The position numbers and the translations under genes are program-made. The notes beneath the pieces were generated by a model, which was given only the letters and a program-made list of their open reading frames with translations, made no database searches and had not been told where the DNA came from. 64,000 bases of DNA from UBA6059 sp965227155. Lineage in GTDB: Bacteria > Bacteroidota > Bacteroidia > Cytophagales > Cyclobacteriaceae. Every line of letters starts with the position of its first letter. Within the stretch, counting starts at the first letter, position 1. Location of the stretch: contig OZ245731.1 in the NCBI GenBank assembly GCA_965227155.1, positions 1,426,001 through 1,490,000 of the forward strand, read 5' to 3'. Below are positions 16,804 through 24,947 of the stretch, piece after piece.

Positions 16804-17252
16804 CGCATTCCATCCAACACAGCCACGGCATCTATTTCAATTTTCCATTGGGGTAATGCCAAAGCCTGCACCCCGACCAGCGTACTGGCCGGGGTAATAT
16901 CTGTCCCAAATACCTCTTGCCTTACCCCCCGGAAAACCGCCAGGTCTGAAGGCCTGTAGTCCACTATGTATGTATTGATCTTCACCAGATCCTGGTAAGT
17001 GGCACCTTCGCTAGCCAATAATTCATTGATGGCCTCCAGTGCATCGCGCATTTGCGCCTCAAGGGTTTCCCCCTCACCAATCTGCCCCGAAATGTAGAGC
17101 TGCTTTTGAAAATCCTGCTGTACGACCACCATTTGGGCATAGCCATTGGTGGGCTGCACAAATTTTTTGGTCGTTTTCGGGTTTACCTGTGGGTTCTTCG
17201 GCGCACAGGAGATGAAATAAGTAAGCATAAGCAGTATAGCAGCGAGTCTCAT
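16800..17252 (-). CDS. RidA-family protein carrying a lipoprotein signal
   Basis: A 150-residue member of the RidA/YjgF family, which normally deaminates reactive enamine/imine intermediates in the cytosol. The body is typical: YAQMVVVQ, LYISGQIG, EAQMRDALEAINELLASEGA, VKINTYIVDY and PASTLVGVQALALP. The arginine/threonine positions near the end match the family (RidA has an active Arg in the region before the last ALP motif; not firmly assignable here). What is odd is the N-terminus, MRLAAILLMLTYFISCAPK, a signal peptide with a lipobox (FISC), which would place it in the envelope. Confidence 0.85.
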   Translation of the reverse strand: MRLAAILLMLTYFISCAPKNPQVNPKTTKKFVQPTNGYAQMVVVQQDFQKQLYISGQIGEGETLEAQMRDALEAINELLASEGATYQDLVKINTYIVDYRPSDLAVFRGVRQEVFGTDITPASTLVGVQALALPQWKIEIDAVAVLDGMR

Positions 17253-17313
17253 GGTTATCTTTTTCCTAAGATATAAAAGATAGTAGAGCCACAGTAGAAT
17301 AAAGCAGGGAAGG

Positions 17314-20205
17314 TTAAATATTTATTCTAGCCCCTATTCTGGTCCACCAGGAATAAAACTCTTGCTGTTTTATTACACTCTCATTTCCAAGATAAAAACG
17401 TAAAGGAGTATTCGTAATATTGATCCAGTCACCAAATAAGGTGATGTATTTGTTGAGCTTATAATTGGTAGTAAAATCAAGCCTTAAAGCCTCATCATAA
17501 TATTCATCAAGATCGGCATCAGGGCCAATTTCAGTTAAAAAATCGTCTTGATAATTGGCTGTAAGCCTTGCAAAAAACCTGGGGCTATCGTAAAATAGGG
17601 CAACGTTGGCAGTATGTTGTGCTTGTCCTGGCAGTGGTATTTTTTCGGTTGCATCCTGTGTGAAAAATTGTGACAAGTCATCTTCAATGACATCAATAAT
17701 AATGGCATCAGCAAAATTAGCTGACACCCTTTGTGGCAAAAAGGCCTGAGAATATGTATAAGTATAGTTAGTATAAAAGCCAAAGTTGCGCAATAAGCCT
17801 GGAAGGCCATTGAGTTTAGTCTGAGCCTGAACTTCTAAACCAAAAACATCAGCATCGTCTCCATTGAGCGGTTTTGTAAATTCAAATACCGGGAAATTAC
17901 CAGTACCGGGAGCACCCTCTCGTCCAAATCTTTTAAAGTTGAAAACAAAATCCTCAATTTTTTTATAAAAAACACCTGCTGAAAATATACTTTGCCTGAC
18001 ATATCGCTCAACCATGAAATCAAGATTAATAGAACGGGGAAAATTGATATCAGGGTTTCCGATTTCTACCTCATTTCTATCTTCATCCCTTGACGGAATC
18101 ACATCTACATAGTTTGGCCTTGCATAAGTTTGCGTAATTGAAGCCCTTATATTAATCTCATCGGTGGCCTCATACTTCAATTGTAGCTGAGGAAGCCAAA
18201 AGTCCTGTACACGGCTATTTCTAATTGTATCAATTCTGATAAATTGATTCCCATTCAGAATAACCCCATAGCCTGTATTTTGAGTAACATCAGTTCTTTC
18301 AAAACGAAGGCCCCCAAGAACCATAAGATTATTGAAATTATGACGAAACATTCCATAAGCAGCATAGATATCTTCGGCATAATCGTAATCCTGATTATAA
18401 GAGTTTTTCCTGAATTCATTGCGATTTAGTATGTAGAACTGCTTGTTAAATTCATAATGAGACAGCATGTTGTCAGGTGAAGGCATAAATTCTAATAGAT
18501 AGCCTTGGTTGAGGAAATTATCCTCTCTAAAGCCATCTGATGCGATAGAAAGGTTCATAGGCTCACCTTCGCCGGGATAAATATTTGAAGTCTCAAAATA
18601 GGCCCCGAGTGTAGTATTTTGAACATCTCTTTTCTTAGTACGACTCCTTATTTTGCCTCCAAATTTTAGATATCCATCCTGTCCATTGTTGAAAGCATAA
18701 GGAATCTGAATGTTCACTCTTGGTGTGAAGAGCACCTCCTCAACACTACTTTCTTCCAATTGCATTTCATCCAGGTCAAAATTTTCATAGTCGGTTGCAT
18801 TACCTGCATTGGAGGGGTTGGGATATGTGGCCATTGGATATTCAGGATTAGAATTATCAAAAGTAATTTGAATGGCCTGGCCTGGGCTTTCAAACCTTGC
18901 TTCAAAATGGTCTGGTGTATTTTCACTAGCTCTGGCTACAAACATCTGGTAGTCTAAAATGACCTTTCCTATTGTATGCTCACCTCCAAAGGCCAATGTG
19001 CTTAATTGTTGATTTTGTGTTCTAAACCGTACATCATGATCAATGCCGCCAAATAGATAGGAGTTTGCACTCAGAGGGTCATCAAGGTCATAAATCTTTC
19101 TGCGTCTAATCTCTTCATCCCTGAAGCTATTGTACATTGCTTTCAAATAGATTTTTGAGTAGTCATTAAACCGATAATCTAACGTAGGACTTACAGCAAT
19201 TCTGGTTCTGGTGATATCATAATGTCTTAGTTGAGCTTCCCTGTAGTGTACAAAAAAGTTTTCTCTCCCCTCTGTTTGACTATTGTCCCCAAAAAAAGGC
19301 CCTTTGACAAATTTGTATTCTATATTATCAGATCCCTGATTATTCTCAAAAAAACTGGCATTAATTTGAAATCCTAATTTGTTGTAACGCTGACCGTAAG
19401 AAAACTGCATGTTGGAAATGGGTGTATTTCTAAGGTTATTATATCCTCCTGCTAAAACAGCTCGTATTTCAGGTGCCCCATCTTTCGCCTCTTTTGTGAT
19501 CACATTAACAGAACCACCTATACCATCACCATCCATATCAGGTGTCATAACCTTAGTTACCTCAATAAAATCTATTTGATCAGAGGGGATAATATCCATG
19601 CCAACATATCTAAAATTGCCTTCTGGTGATGGTATTTGCTCTCCATTAATATTAAAATTAGTCAATTCTGGGGGTGTTCCCCTTAACTGAACGAAGCGAC
19701 CTTCTCCCTGATCTCTTTGCAATGTGATGCCTGGTATTCTTTGCATAACTTCGGCAGCATTCAAATCTGGGAAGGTTACGATTTGATCCGAAGAAACTAC
19801 ATTTTTAATATTTTCAGCACGTTTCATATTAATCATGGCTGCAATCTGACCTTCAGCAATGCCACTAATCACCACTTCGTCAAGTTCCAGTTCCGAACTT
19901 TCCATTCGTATAGTAACGTTTGTTATTTTTTCTTCAAGTGAGAGTTCTCGTATCTGCTGATTGTAACCGATATAGTTCACCTTAATCAAAAGCATTTCCT
20001 GCTGTATACCAACAAGAGTAAAGCGACCATTTATGTCAGTTACGAGGCCTTTCCCCTCCTGAATTTCTACAGTAGCACCAGGCAATGCTTCCCCAGAGGA
20101 TGCATCAATTACTTTTCCGTTTATCGTAAACTGAGCTAAAGCATTTGATGAGGAAAGGATCAAAGCCATAAGGCTTATAAAACAGAAATATGCTATTGAT
20201 TTCAT
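17314..20205 (-). CDS. TonB-dependent outer-membrane receptor
   Basis: A 963-residue outer-membrane transporter. Residues 1-24 are a signal peptide ending ALA; about 27-110 is a carboxypeptidase-regulatory-like domain (INGKVIDASSGEALPGATV); a plug domain follows (SDQIVTFPDLNAAEVMQRIPG, GEGRFVQLRG, MDGDGIGGSVNVITK); the rest is the barrel, ending TRIGARINI. It lacks an obvious SusD partner. It is downstream of the T9SS-type gene on the same strand, with a terminator-like hairpin between, and lies opposite a phytase. This pairing suggests uptake of inositol phosphates or their products (inference). Confidence 0.93.
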   Translation of the reverse strand: MKSIAYFCFISLMALILSSSNALAQFTINGKVIDASSGEALPGATVEIQEGKGLVTDINGRFTLVGIQQEMLLIKVNYIGYNQQIRELSLEEKITNVTIRMESSELELDEVVISGIAEGQIAAMINMKRAENIKNVVSSDQIVTFPDLNAAEVMQRIPGITLQRDQGEGRFVQLRGTPPELTNFNINGEQIPSPEGNFRYVGMDIIPSDQIDFIEVTKVMTPDMDGDGIGGSVNVITKEAKDGAPEIRAVLAGGYNNLRNTPISNMQFSYGQRYNKLGFQINASFFENNQGSDNIEYKFVKGPFFGDNSQTEGRENFFVHYREAQLRHYDITRTRIAVSPTLDYRFNDYSKIYLKAMYNSFRDEEIRRRKIYDLDDPLSANSYLFGGIDHDVRFRTQNQQLSTLAFGGEHTIGKVILDYQMFVARASENTPDHFEARFESPGQAIQITFDNSNPEYPMATYPNPSNAGNATDYENFDLDEMQLEESSVEEVLFTPRVNIQIPYAFNNGQDGYLKFGGKIRSRTKKRDVQNTTLGAYFETSNIYPGEGEPMNLSIASDGFREDNFLNQGYLLEFMPSPDNMLSHYEFNKQFYILNRNEFRKNSYNQDYDYAEDIYAAYGMFRHNFNNLMVLGGLRFERTDVTQNTGYGVILNGNQFIRIDTIRNSRVQDFWLPQLQLKYEATDEINIRASITQTYARPNYVDVIPSRDEDRNEVEIGNPDINFPRSINLDFMVERYVRQSIFSAGVFYKKIEDFVFNFKRFGREGAPGTGNFPVFEFTKPLNGDDADVFGLEVQAQTKLNGLPGLLRNFGFYTNYTYTYSQAFLPQRVSANFADAIIIDVIEDDLSQFFTQDATEKIPLPGQAQHTANVALFYDSPRFFARLTANYQDDFLTEIGPDADLDEYYDEALRLDFTTNYKLNKYITLFGDWINITNTPLRFYLGNESVIKQQEFYSWWTRIGARINI

Positions 20206-20234
20206 GAAGTACGTCAGGTAGGATAAGAAAGGAT

Positions 20235-20270
20235 AAAAAACCTGAACCTACCCAAAAAATGAGTAGGCTC
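20235..20270 (-). terminator. Hairpin plus U-run between T9SS-type gene and TonB receptor
   Basis: On the minus strand a 10-bp stem (20261-20270 with 20244-20253, two G-T pairs) closes a short T-rich loop and is followed by six T (20235-20240). It would stop or attenuate transcription from the upstream T9SS-type gene before the receptor. Confidence 0.6.
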
Positions 20271-20295
20271 AGCACACATTAATTAAGGTATGGAT

Positions 20296-21954
20296 TTACT
20301 CTATGATTAACTTTCTGCTGAAGTGTTTTCCCATTTGGTCTACTATAATGATATAGGTACCTCTGTTAAGACCACCTATATTGAAGCTTACCTCGCTCAA
20401 ACCATTATTACTCATTTGTGTGATTAATTGGCCATTAAGATTCAACAATGAGATGAGAGCTTCATCCCTATTTTGTAATTCGATCTTTACTTTATCTGAT
20501 GCGGGGTTAGGGTAAATGGTTCTAATCATTGAAGGCATTTCTATTGCTGTTACTACCTCGCCACTATTGCCACCATCGTCCGTGCCACCACCAAAATAAA
20601 TGATTAACCTTGGTACACGTTCGGGGTGATTTTGACCATCGCCTCCATCTTCAGGATCAGCGATATTTTCAAATGATGTCATCTCCCTTGCATTTTCTAA
20701 CTCACTTGGCCCCTGGTTTTCTCCAACTAATACAAAAGCAATGGAATTGCCTGCAATCCACCCTGACCTATTAACAATTTCCTGAACAATATCTTTAAGG
20801 TCAGGGGTGCGATGGGTTGTCCACAGACCCCACTCTTCATCGACGACCCACTGTACCTGGGCGGACGTGGGAGTTCGATCTGTTATAAGGGCATCTTCAG
20901 TAAATGTCTGTGCATTATCAGTAGCTTCAGCATATATTGTAAGGTTTGCGACATCAGCGCTAGTTTTAGCTTCATGAGATACCACCTGTATATAGGCCGA
21001 ATCGATCACAGCGCCCTGTGGTATGGCTATATTTTGAAACCTTAGACCGGTAGTAAGTATATTTTGGTCTTCCGGTGCACCTTCCCAACCAGCATCAAGG
21101 TCATCATCATAGAGTGCATCCATTTCATCATTTTCCTGCTCTGCATCATCAGATGATGCGTTAAATGTTATTACTTCTCCATCATCCTCCTCAGTTACAA
21201 CTCCTGTAGCAATAATTGGTACATTTATTACACCTGCACTTTGTGTTTCGAATGTCACCACAAATAATGGTACTCTATCTGGATGATTCTGGCCGTCACC
21301 ACCATCTTCAGGATCAGCTATGTTTTCAAAAGAGGTCATCTCTCTGGCATTTTCCAATTCACTTGGTCCTTGATTCTCCCCAGCTAAAATGAATGCAATA
21401 GAATTACCAGATACCCAATCAGGCTGGTCTATAATTTCTTGTACTATGGCAGAAAGATCTGGTGTGGTGTGTGTAGTCCATAAACCCCACTCTTCATCTA
21501 CAATCCAGGATACTTGTGCATCAGTGGGTGGTCTGTCGGTGATCAAAGCATCTTCGGTAAAAGTCTGTGCATTAGCAGTTTTCTCAGCATATATGGTAAG
21601 GTTAGCAACATCAGCAGCCGTTTTTGCCTCGTGAGATACGACTTGTATATACGCATTTGTAATAGTAACTCCCTGAGGAATGGTCAGGTTCTGAAATCTC
21701 AATCCAGTGGTTAATATATTTTGATCTTCAGGGGCACCCTCCCACCCTGCATCCAAATCATCATCAAAAAGAGCATCCATTTCATCGTTTTCCTGCTCCG
21801 CATCATCAGATGACGCTTCAAAAGTTATTGTTACACCATCATCTTCTTCTGTAACTGTTTCAGTTCTCACTATGGGTACTCGTAGAGTAACCTGCGCCAT
21901 ACCATAATCGGCAAATAGTAAGATAAAGGCTATCAGTGGTAAAAGTTTTTTCAT
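20296..21954 (-). CDS. T9SS-secreted protein with two near-identical acidic modules
   Basis: A 552-residue secreted protein, started at MKKLLPL (21952-21954) because of the clean signal peptide ending GMA. Residues about 36-235 and 252-455 are a tandem repeat of one module, recognisable by SSDDAEQENDEMDAL, DDDLDAGWEGAPEDQN, LRFQN.IPQG and NSIAFIL.GENQGPSELENA; it resembles a beta-sandwich module seen in many secreted bacterial proteins. A linker (FGGGTDDGGNSGE) leads to a type A T9SS sorting domain (IYPNPASDKVKIEL...HFSRKLIIE). No enzyme motif is visible. It is encoded beside a TonB receptor and opposite a phytase, and its aspartate-rich loops could bind calcium (inference). Confidence 0.85.
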   Translation of the reverse strand: MKKLLPLIAFILLFADYGMAQVTLRVPIVRTETVTEEDDGVTITFEASSDDAEQENDEMDALFDDDLDAGWEGAPEDQNILTTGLRFQNLTIPQGVTITNAYIQVVSHEAKTAADVANLTIYAEKTANAQTFTEDALITDRPPTDAQVSWIVDEEWGLWTTHTTPDLSAIVQEIIDQPDWVSGNSIAFILAGENQGPSELENAREMTSFENIADPEDGGDGQNHPDRVPLFVVTFETQSAGVINVPIIATGVVTEEDDGEVITFNASSDDAEQENDEMDALYDDDLDAGWEGAPEDQNILTTGLRFQNIAIPQGAVIDSAYIQVVSHEAKTSADVANLTIYAEATDNAQTFTEDALITDRTPTSAQVQWVVDEEWGLWTTHRTPDLKDIVQEIVNRSGWIAGNSIAFVLVGENQGPSELENAREMTSFENIADPEDGGDGQNHPERVPRLIIYFGGGTDDGGNSGEVVTAIEMPSMIRTIYPNPASDKVKIELQNRDEALISLLNLNGQLITQMSNNGLSEVSFNIGGLNRGTYIIIVDQMGKHFSRKLIIE

Positions 21955-22123
21955 AATTAATAGGTTTCCTTGAAATGTTTTAGAATGGAAATTTAAGATC
22001 AAACTTTACCCTTTTGATTATGCCAATATTAATGTTTTGTAACTTTGTTGTTTGATTTATTAGCATTATTAGCATTAAATTCATTTTAGTAGCAACGCCA
22101 ACCGTTTTTGTGCACTTCTTTGT

Positions 22124-22141
22124 TTTCAATAATTATTGAAA
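22124..22141. promoter_or_regulatory. Perfect 18-bp palindrome, candidate operator
   Basis: TTTCAATAATTATTGAAA is its own reverse complement over all 18 bases, with no spacer. It lies 170 bases upstream of the T9SS-type gene start and about 300 bases upstream of phytase. The regulator is unknown. Confidence 0.5.
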
Positions 22142-22226
22142 CCCATCTTACAAAATTGAATGTATGGTTTTAAGGCATTGATTTATAGCGTATTACTGCA
22201 ATTTCATGTTTTATTGACTTATTCAC

Positions 22227-22240
22227 ATTTGATGTCAAAT
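22227..22240. promoter_or_regulatory. Inverted repeat ATTTGATGTCAAAT, candidate operator
   Basis: Six-base arms ATTTGA and TCAAAT around a two-base centre. The size and layout suit a dimeric regulator. It lies about 200 bases upstream of phytase. Confidence 0.35.
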
Positions 22241-22385
22241 AATAATATTCACTTAATGACATAACCATAGGGAATCTAATTAAGATGTTGAATTTTTACC
22301 TACGATAGTCTTTGATAATAACCTCCTTTCTACAGGATGAGCAGATATGATAAGACCTAATCAATTATTAGTCACAACAACAATT

Positions 22386-22422
22386 TGACCATCTCAAAAG
22401 AGATGGTCATTATCTATGACCA
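22386..22422 (+). promoter_or_regulatory. Two overlapping, mutually exclusive hairpins upstream of phytase
   Basis: Hairpin 1: TGACCATCTC (22386-22395), loop AAAA, GAGATGGTCA (22400-22409), ten perfect pairs. Hairpin 2: TGGTCAT (22404-22410), loop TATCT, ATGACCA (22416-22422), seven perfect pairs. The middle arm is shared, so only one can form. The element ends 20 bases before the phytase ATG. It could act in RNA, or the three TGACCA units could be protein-binding half-sites. Confidence 0.5.
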
Positions 22423-22442
22423 AACAAAATTCCAAATAACTT

Positions 22443-23522
22443 ATGCTTACTACCTGCAAAAAGCTAATTGTCATTGTTTTTATATCTATTCTTGGCTGTA
22501 AGTCAGAAGTTTCAAATGATGATACTGAAAGTGAAGAAGAGCAAATTGAAGTGACTGAACCACTAACACCTATTTATGTCACTGATACTGTAAATTTTGA
22601 TAGTGACGACCCTGCCATATGGTTAAATAAAAGCGACCTGACGCAAAGCATGATACTTGGTACAGACAAAATTGAAGAACAGGGTGGTATTTTTATGTTT
22701 GACTTAAAAGGCAACAAGGTTAAAAGTGTTGAAGGTATAGATCGCCCTAATAATGTAGATATTGCCTATAACTTTGTATTAGGAAAAGATACTGTAGATA
22801 TCGCTGTTTGCACAGAACGAGGAACATCCGAAATAAGAGTATTAAGGCTCCCTGAATTGGAGTTTATAGATAGTGGTGGCATCTCTGTCTTTTCTGAATC
22901 TGAATTCAAACAGCCCATGGGCGTGGCTCTGTATACTCGTGCCTCCGATCAAAAGATTTATGCAATAGTGAGTCGTAAGGAAAATCCTCCAAACAATAAT
23001 GATTATTTGTGGCAATATGAATTAAATGGCCTCGAAGGTGTGGCAAACGGCACCTTAGTTCGGAAATTTGGAAAGTATGAGGGCAATGAAGTAGAAGCTA
23101 TTGCTGTTGATAATGAAATGGGGTTTGTTTATTATTCTGATGAAGGTTTTGGCGTGAGAAAATATTACGCAGATCCAGCTTTGGATAACAATGAGGAATT
23201 GGCAGTATTTGGTAAAGAAGGTTTCATTGATGACCATGAAGGTATTTCTATTTATAAATCAGATGCTGAGAGTGGATACATAATCGTATCGGATCAGGGA
23301 GCTAATGAATTCCATTTTTTCCCAAGGGAAGGCTCAAATTTTGATCCACATAACCATCCTCTTATTAAAGCTATAGCATTCAGCACGCTTGATAGCGATG
23401 GGTCAGAGGTCACGCATCTAGCTTTAAATAGTGATTTTCCAAAGGGCATGTTTGTTGCAATGTCTAACGACAAAACATTCCAAATTTATTCATGGGCTGA
23501 TATTCAGAGTTTTCTGCAATAA
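22443..23522 (+). CDS. Beta-propeller phytase lipoprotein
   Basis: A 359-residue secreted or surface 3-phytase of the beta-propeller (calcium-dependent) class, which removes phosphates from myo-inositol hexakisphosphate. The N-terminus MLTTCKKLIVIVFISILGC has a lipobox with C19. Family motifs are SDDPAIWLN near 54, GIDRPNNVDI near 98, EVEAIAVDNEMG near 219, DDHEGISIY near 267 and SDQGANEFHFFPREG near 287. Length fits the family. It is divergent from a T9SS-type gene and TonB receptor, a pairing that points to phytate use; phosphate-starvation control is expected but not proved from the sequence. Confidence 0.92.
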   Translation: MLTTCKKLIVIVFISILGCKSEVSNDDTESEEEQIEVTEPLTPIYVTDTVNFDSDDPAIWLNKSDLTQSMILGTDKIEEQGGIFMFDLKGNKVKSVEGIDRPNNVDIAYNFVLGKDTVDIAVCTERGTSEIRVLRLPELEFIDSGGISVFSESEFKQPMGVALYTRASDQKIYAIVSRKENPPNNNDYLWQYELNGLEGVANGTLVRKFGKYEGNEVEAIAVDNEMGFVYYSDEGFGVRKYYADPALDNNEELAVFGKEGFIDDHEGISIYKSDAESGYIIVSDQGANEFHFFPREGSNFDPHNHPLIKAIAFSTLDSDGSEVTHLALNSDFPKGMFVAMSNDKTFQIYSWADIQSFLQ

Positions 23523-23634
23523 GCTGAGCATTTCTAGACTGTATCCGTATTTATTCGGACGCATTTTTGATCAATAATGCGGATTACGGTTGGGACAAAG
23601 GATGGCTAATTTCATTTCTAAAAAATGAGCAGCC

Positions 23635-23937
23635 ATGGAAGCCGAACTAGTATATCATTTCACATTTTTATTTATTGCCCTGTTTCTAAGGACCATACTG
23701 AATGTATCGATCTACTGGCGGCTGCATGAACAGCAGCAAGACAATAATTCTGTGATGACAGAAGCTGTAGATGAAATTACAGTCCTGGCTTATGCCAGCA
23801 TCGTTTTTGTATGGCTGCGGTATCAACGAAATACAATCCTGCTGAGCACCATCAGTACCTTGCTGGGCATCATGAGTATTTTCTCTTTGGCCCGAGCCGT
23901 TGAAATTCTAATCCGTGGTTTACCGATGTATCTCTAA
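23635..23937 (+). CDS. Small predicted membrane protein, unknown
   Basis: An open frame of 100 codons with three likely helices (residues about 6-28, 46-62 and 67-92) and a charged middle (HEQQQDNNS). I recognise no family. It starts with ATG at 23635 and its last codons overlap, on the other strand, the in-frame extension of the SDR gene. It may be real but has no support beyond hydrophobic pattern and length. Confidence 0.4.
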   Translation: MEAELVYHFTFLFIALFLRTILNVSIYWRLHEQQQDNNSVMTEAVDEITVLAYASIVFVWLRYQRNTILLSTISTLLGIMSIFSLARAVEILIRGLPMYL

Positions 23938-24078
23938 TGACGGCTTCTGGGTCAACATGGCTGTGGATGCCTCTTGAGTCCGGAAATAGCTGGGCTGACT
24001 CAACAGCACGAATCCAAGCCAGATGAACCAGGCGATTTGCAGCAAGGCAAAAATCGCACCCAGGAGTATTAGCGTAGC
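23920..24078 (-). other. In-frame readable extension after the SDR gene stop
   Basis: After the TAA of the SDR gene (24079-24081) the same frame stays open for 52 more codons to a TAA at 23920-23922. The translation begins ATLILLGAIFALLQIAWFIW, a good membrane helix, and ends in a short polar tail. There is no ATG near its start, so it is not an ordinary gene. It could be a C-terminal membrane anchor cut off by a stop mutation, or chance. Confidence 0.35.
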
Positions 24079-24942
24079 TTACTTATCAATAACATCATTT
24101 ACCTCCCTGAAAAATGTCGGTAATCGCTCTATACCAAACCGAGGGGCTATATTATCCTGTCCCATCATGGTAAGGAAAAACTCATATGGCCCGTAGGTCT
24201 TTGCCGGCAAAAGGGTAGTCAGTCCCCTGATGATTGCTCTTCGGATCCAATCAGGCAGATGCGTGATTTTCTCCGGTTTGTCAAAGGTCCGCAATGCCAG
24301 TGCCGCAATCTCATTTTGCGTGTAAATGTCCGGCCCTCCTACTTCTACCATTTTCTCCAGTGAAGGAATCAGTTCCAAAATCACTTTTGCCAGGTCACGC
24401 CCATGGATGGGGTTCAATTTGTATTCACCATCTCCAAAAAGATATACCCTGCCCGATTTGGCCATGTCGAGGAAGTCTTTCATATCGGAGAAAAATCCAT
24501 TGGGCCTTACAATGGTATAATCCAAACCAGATGCCTGCAACGCATCTACAAACCGCTCCTTTGCAGCTGTAATTTTAAGCTGCCGCATTTTATCGCCATG
24601 CAAAACAGATACATAAATGAACTTGCGGACCTGGTGCCGCTTAGCAAATGCCAGCAGGTTCATGTTGGCCTGGTAGTCTACATCCATGTAGGTAAGGCCA
24701 TCTTTTTGGCGGGTAATGCCTACTGTAGAAATAACCGTGTCAATCTGGCCATTGAGAGTAGGAAAGCTGGCCGGATCGGTTACTTCCACTTTCATGACCG
24801 ATTCAGTATCTATATCTAGTTGTGCCAATTTGGTGGTGTTGCGGGCAAAAGCAATGAAATCATAACCCTGAAGCTGCAGTTCGCGCACAATATACCCACC
24901 CAGGTAGCCGGTGGCTCCTGCCAGTATTATTTTTCCGTTCAT
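24079..24942 (-). CDS. NAD(P)-binding SDR/NmrA-type oxidoreductase-like protein
   Basis: A 287-residue atypical short-chain dehydrogenase. The Rossmann motif GATGYLGGYIV is at 8-18, with VISTVGITRQ near 69 and a KFIYVSVLH segment near 106; the YxxxK catalytic pair of classical SDRs is not obvious, which fits the NmrA/atypical group (nucleotide sensing or quinone-type chemistry). The C-terminal 40 residues (IIRGLTTLLPAKTYGPYEFFLTMMG) look membrane-proximal. It is followed by the in-frame extension described separately, and lies five bases after the next serine hydrolase gene on the same strand. Confidence 0.85.
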   Translation of the reverse strand: MNGKIILAGATGYLGGYIVRELQLQGYDFIAFARNTTKLAQLDIDTESVMKVEVTDPASFPTLNGQIDTVISTVGITRQKDGLTYMDVDYQANMNLLAFAKRHQVRKFIYVSVLHGDKMRQLKITAAKERFVDALQASGLDYTIVRPNGFFSDMKDFLDMAKSGRVYLFGDGEYKLNPIHGRDLAKVILELIPSLEKMVEVGGPDIYTQNEIAALALRTFDKPEKITHLPDWIRRAIIRGLTTLLPAKTYGPYEFFLTMMGQDNIAPRFGIERLPTFFREVNDVIDK

Positions 24943-24947
24943 GATTT

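Larger units (their letters stand above)
21955..22442. other. Palindrome-rich divergent control region
   Basis: A 488-bp very AT-rich gap between the T9SS-type gene and the divergent phytase. Besides the palindromes listed separately, it holds a 9-bp tandem repeat TTATTAGCA (22057-22074). No open frame is worth calling. No complete TTTG-N19-TAnnTTTG promoter was found; the closest on the plus strand is a TTG with TAGTCTTTG near 22289-22315. Confidence 0.6.

Noticed and set aside
23530..23575. Hairpin after the phytase gene as terminator
   Set aside because: Only a four-base stem (TCCG/CGGA) before a short T run; too weak to call.
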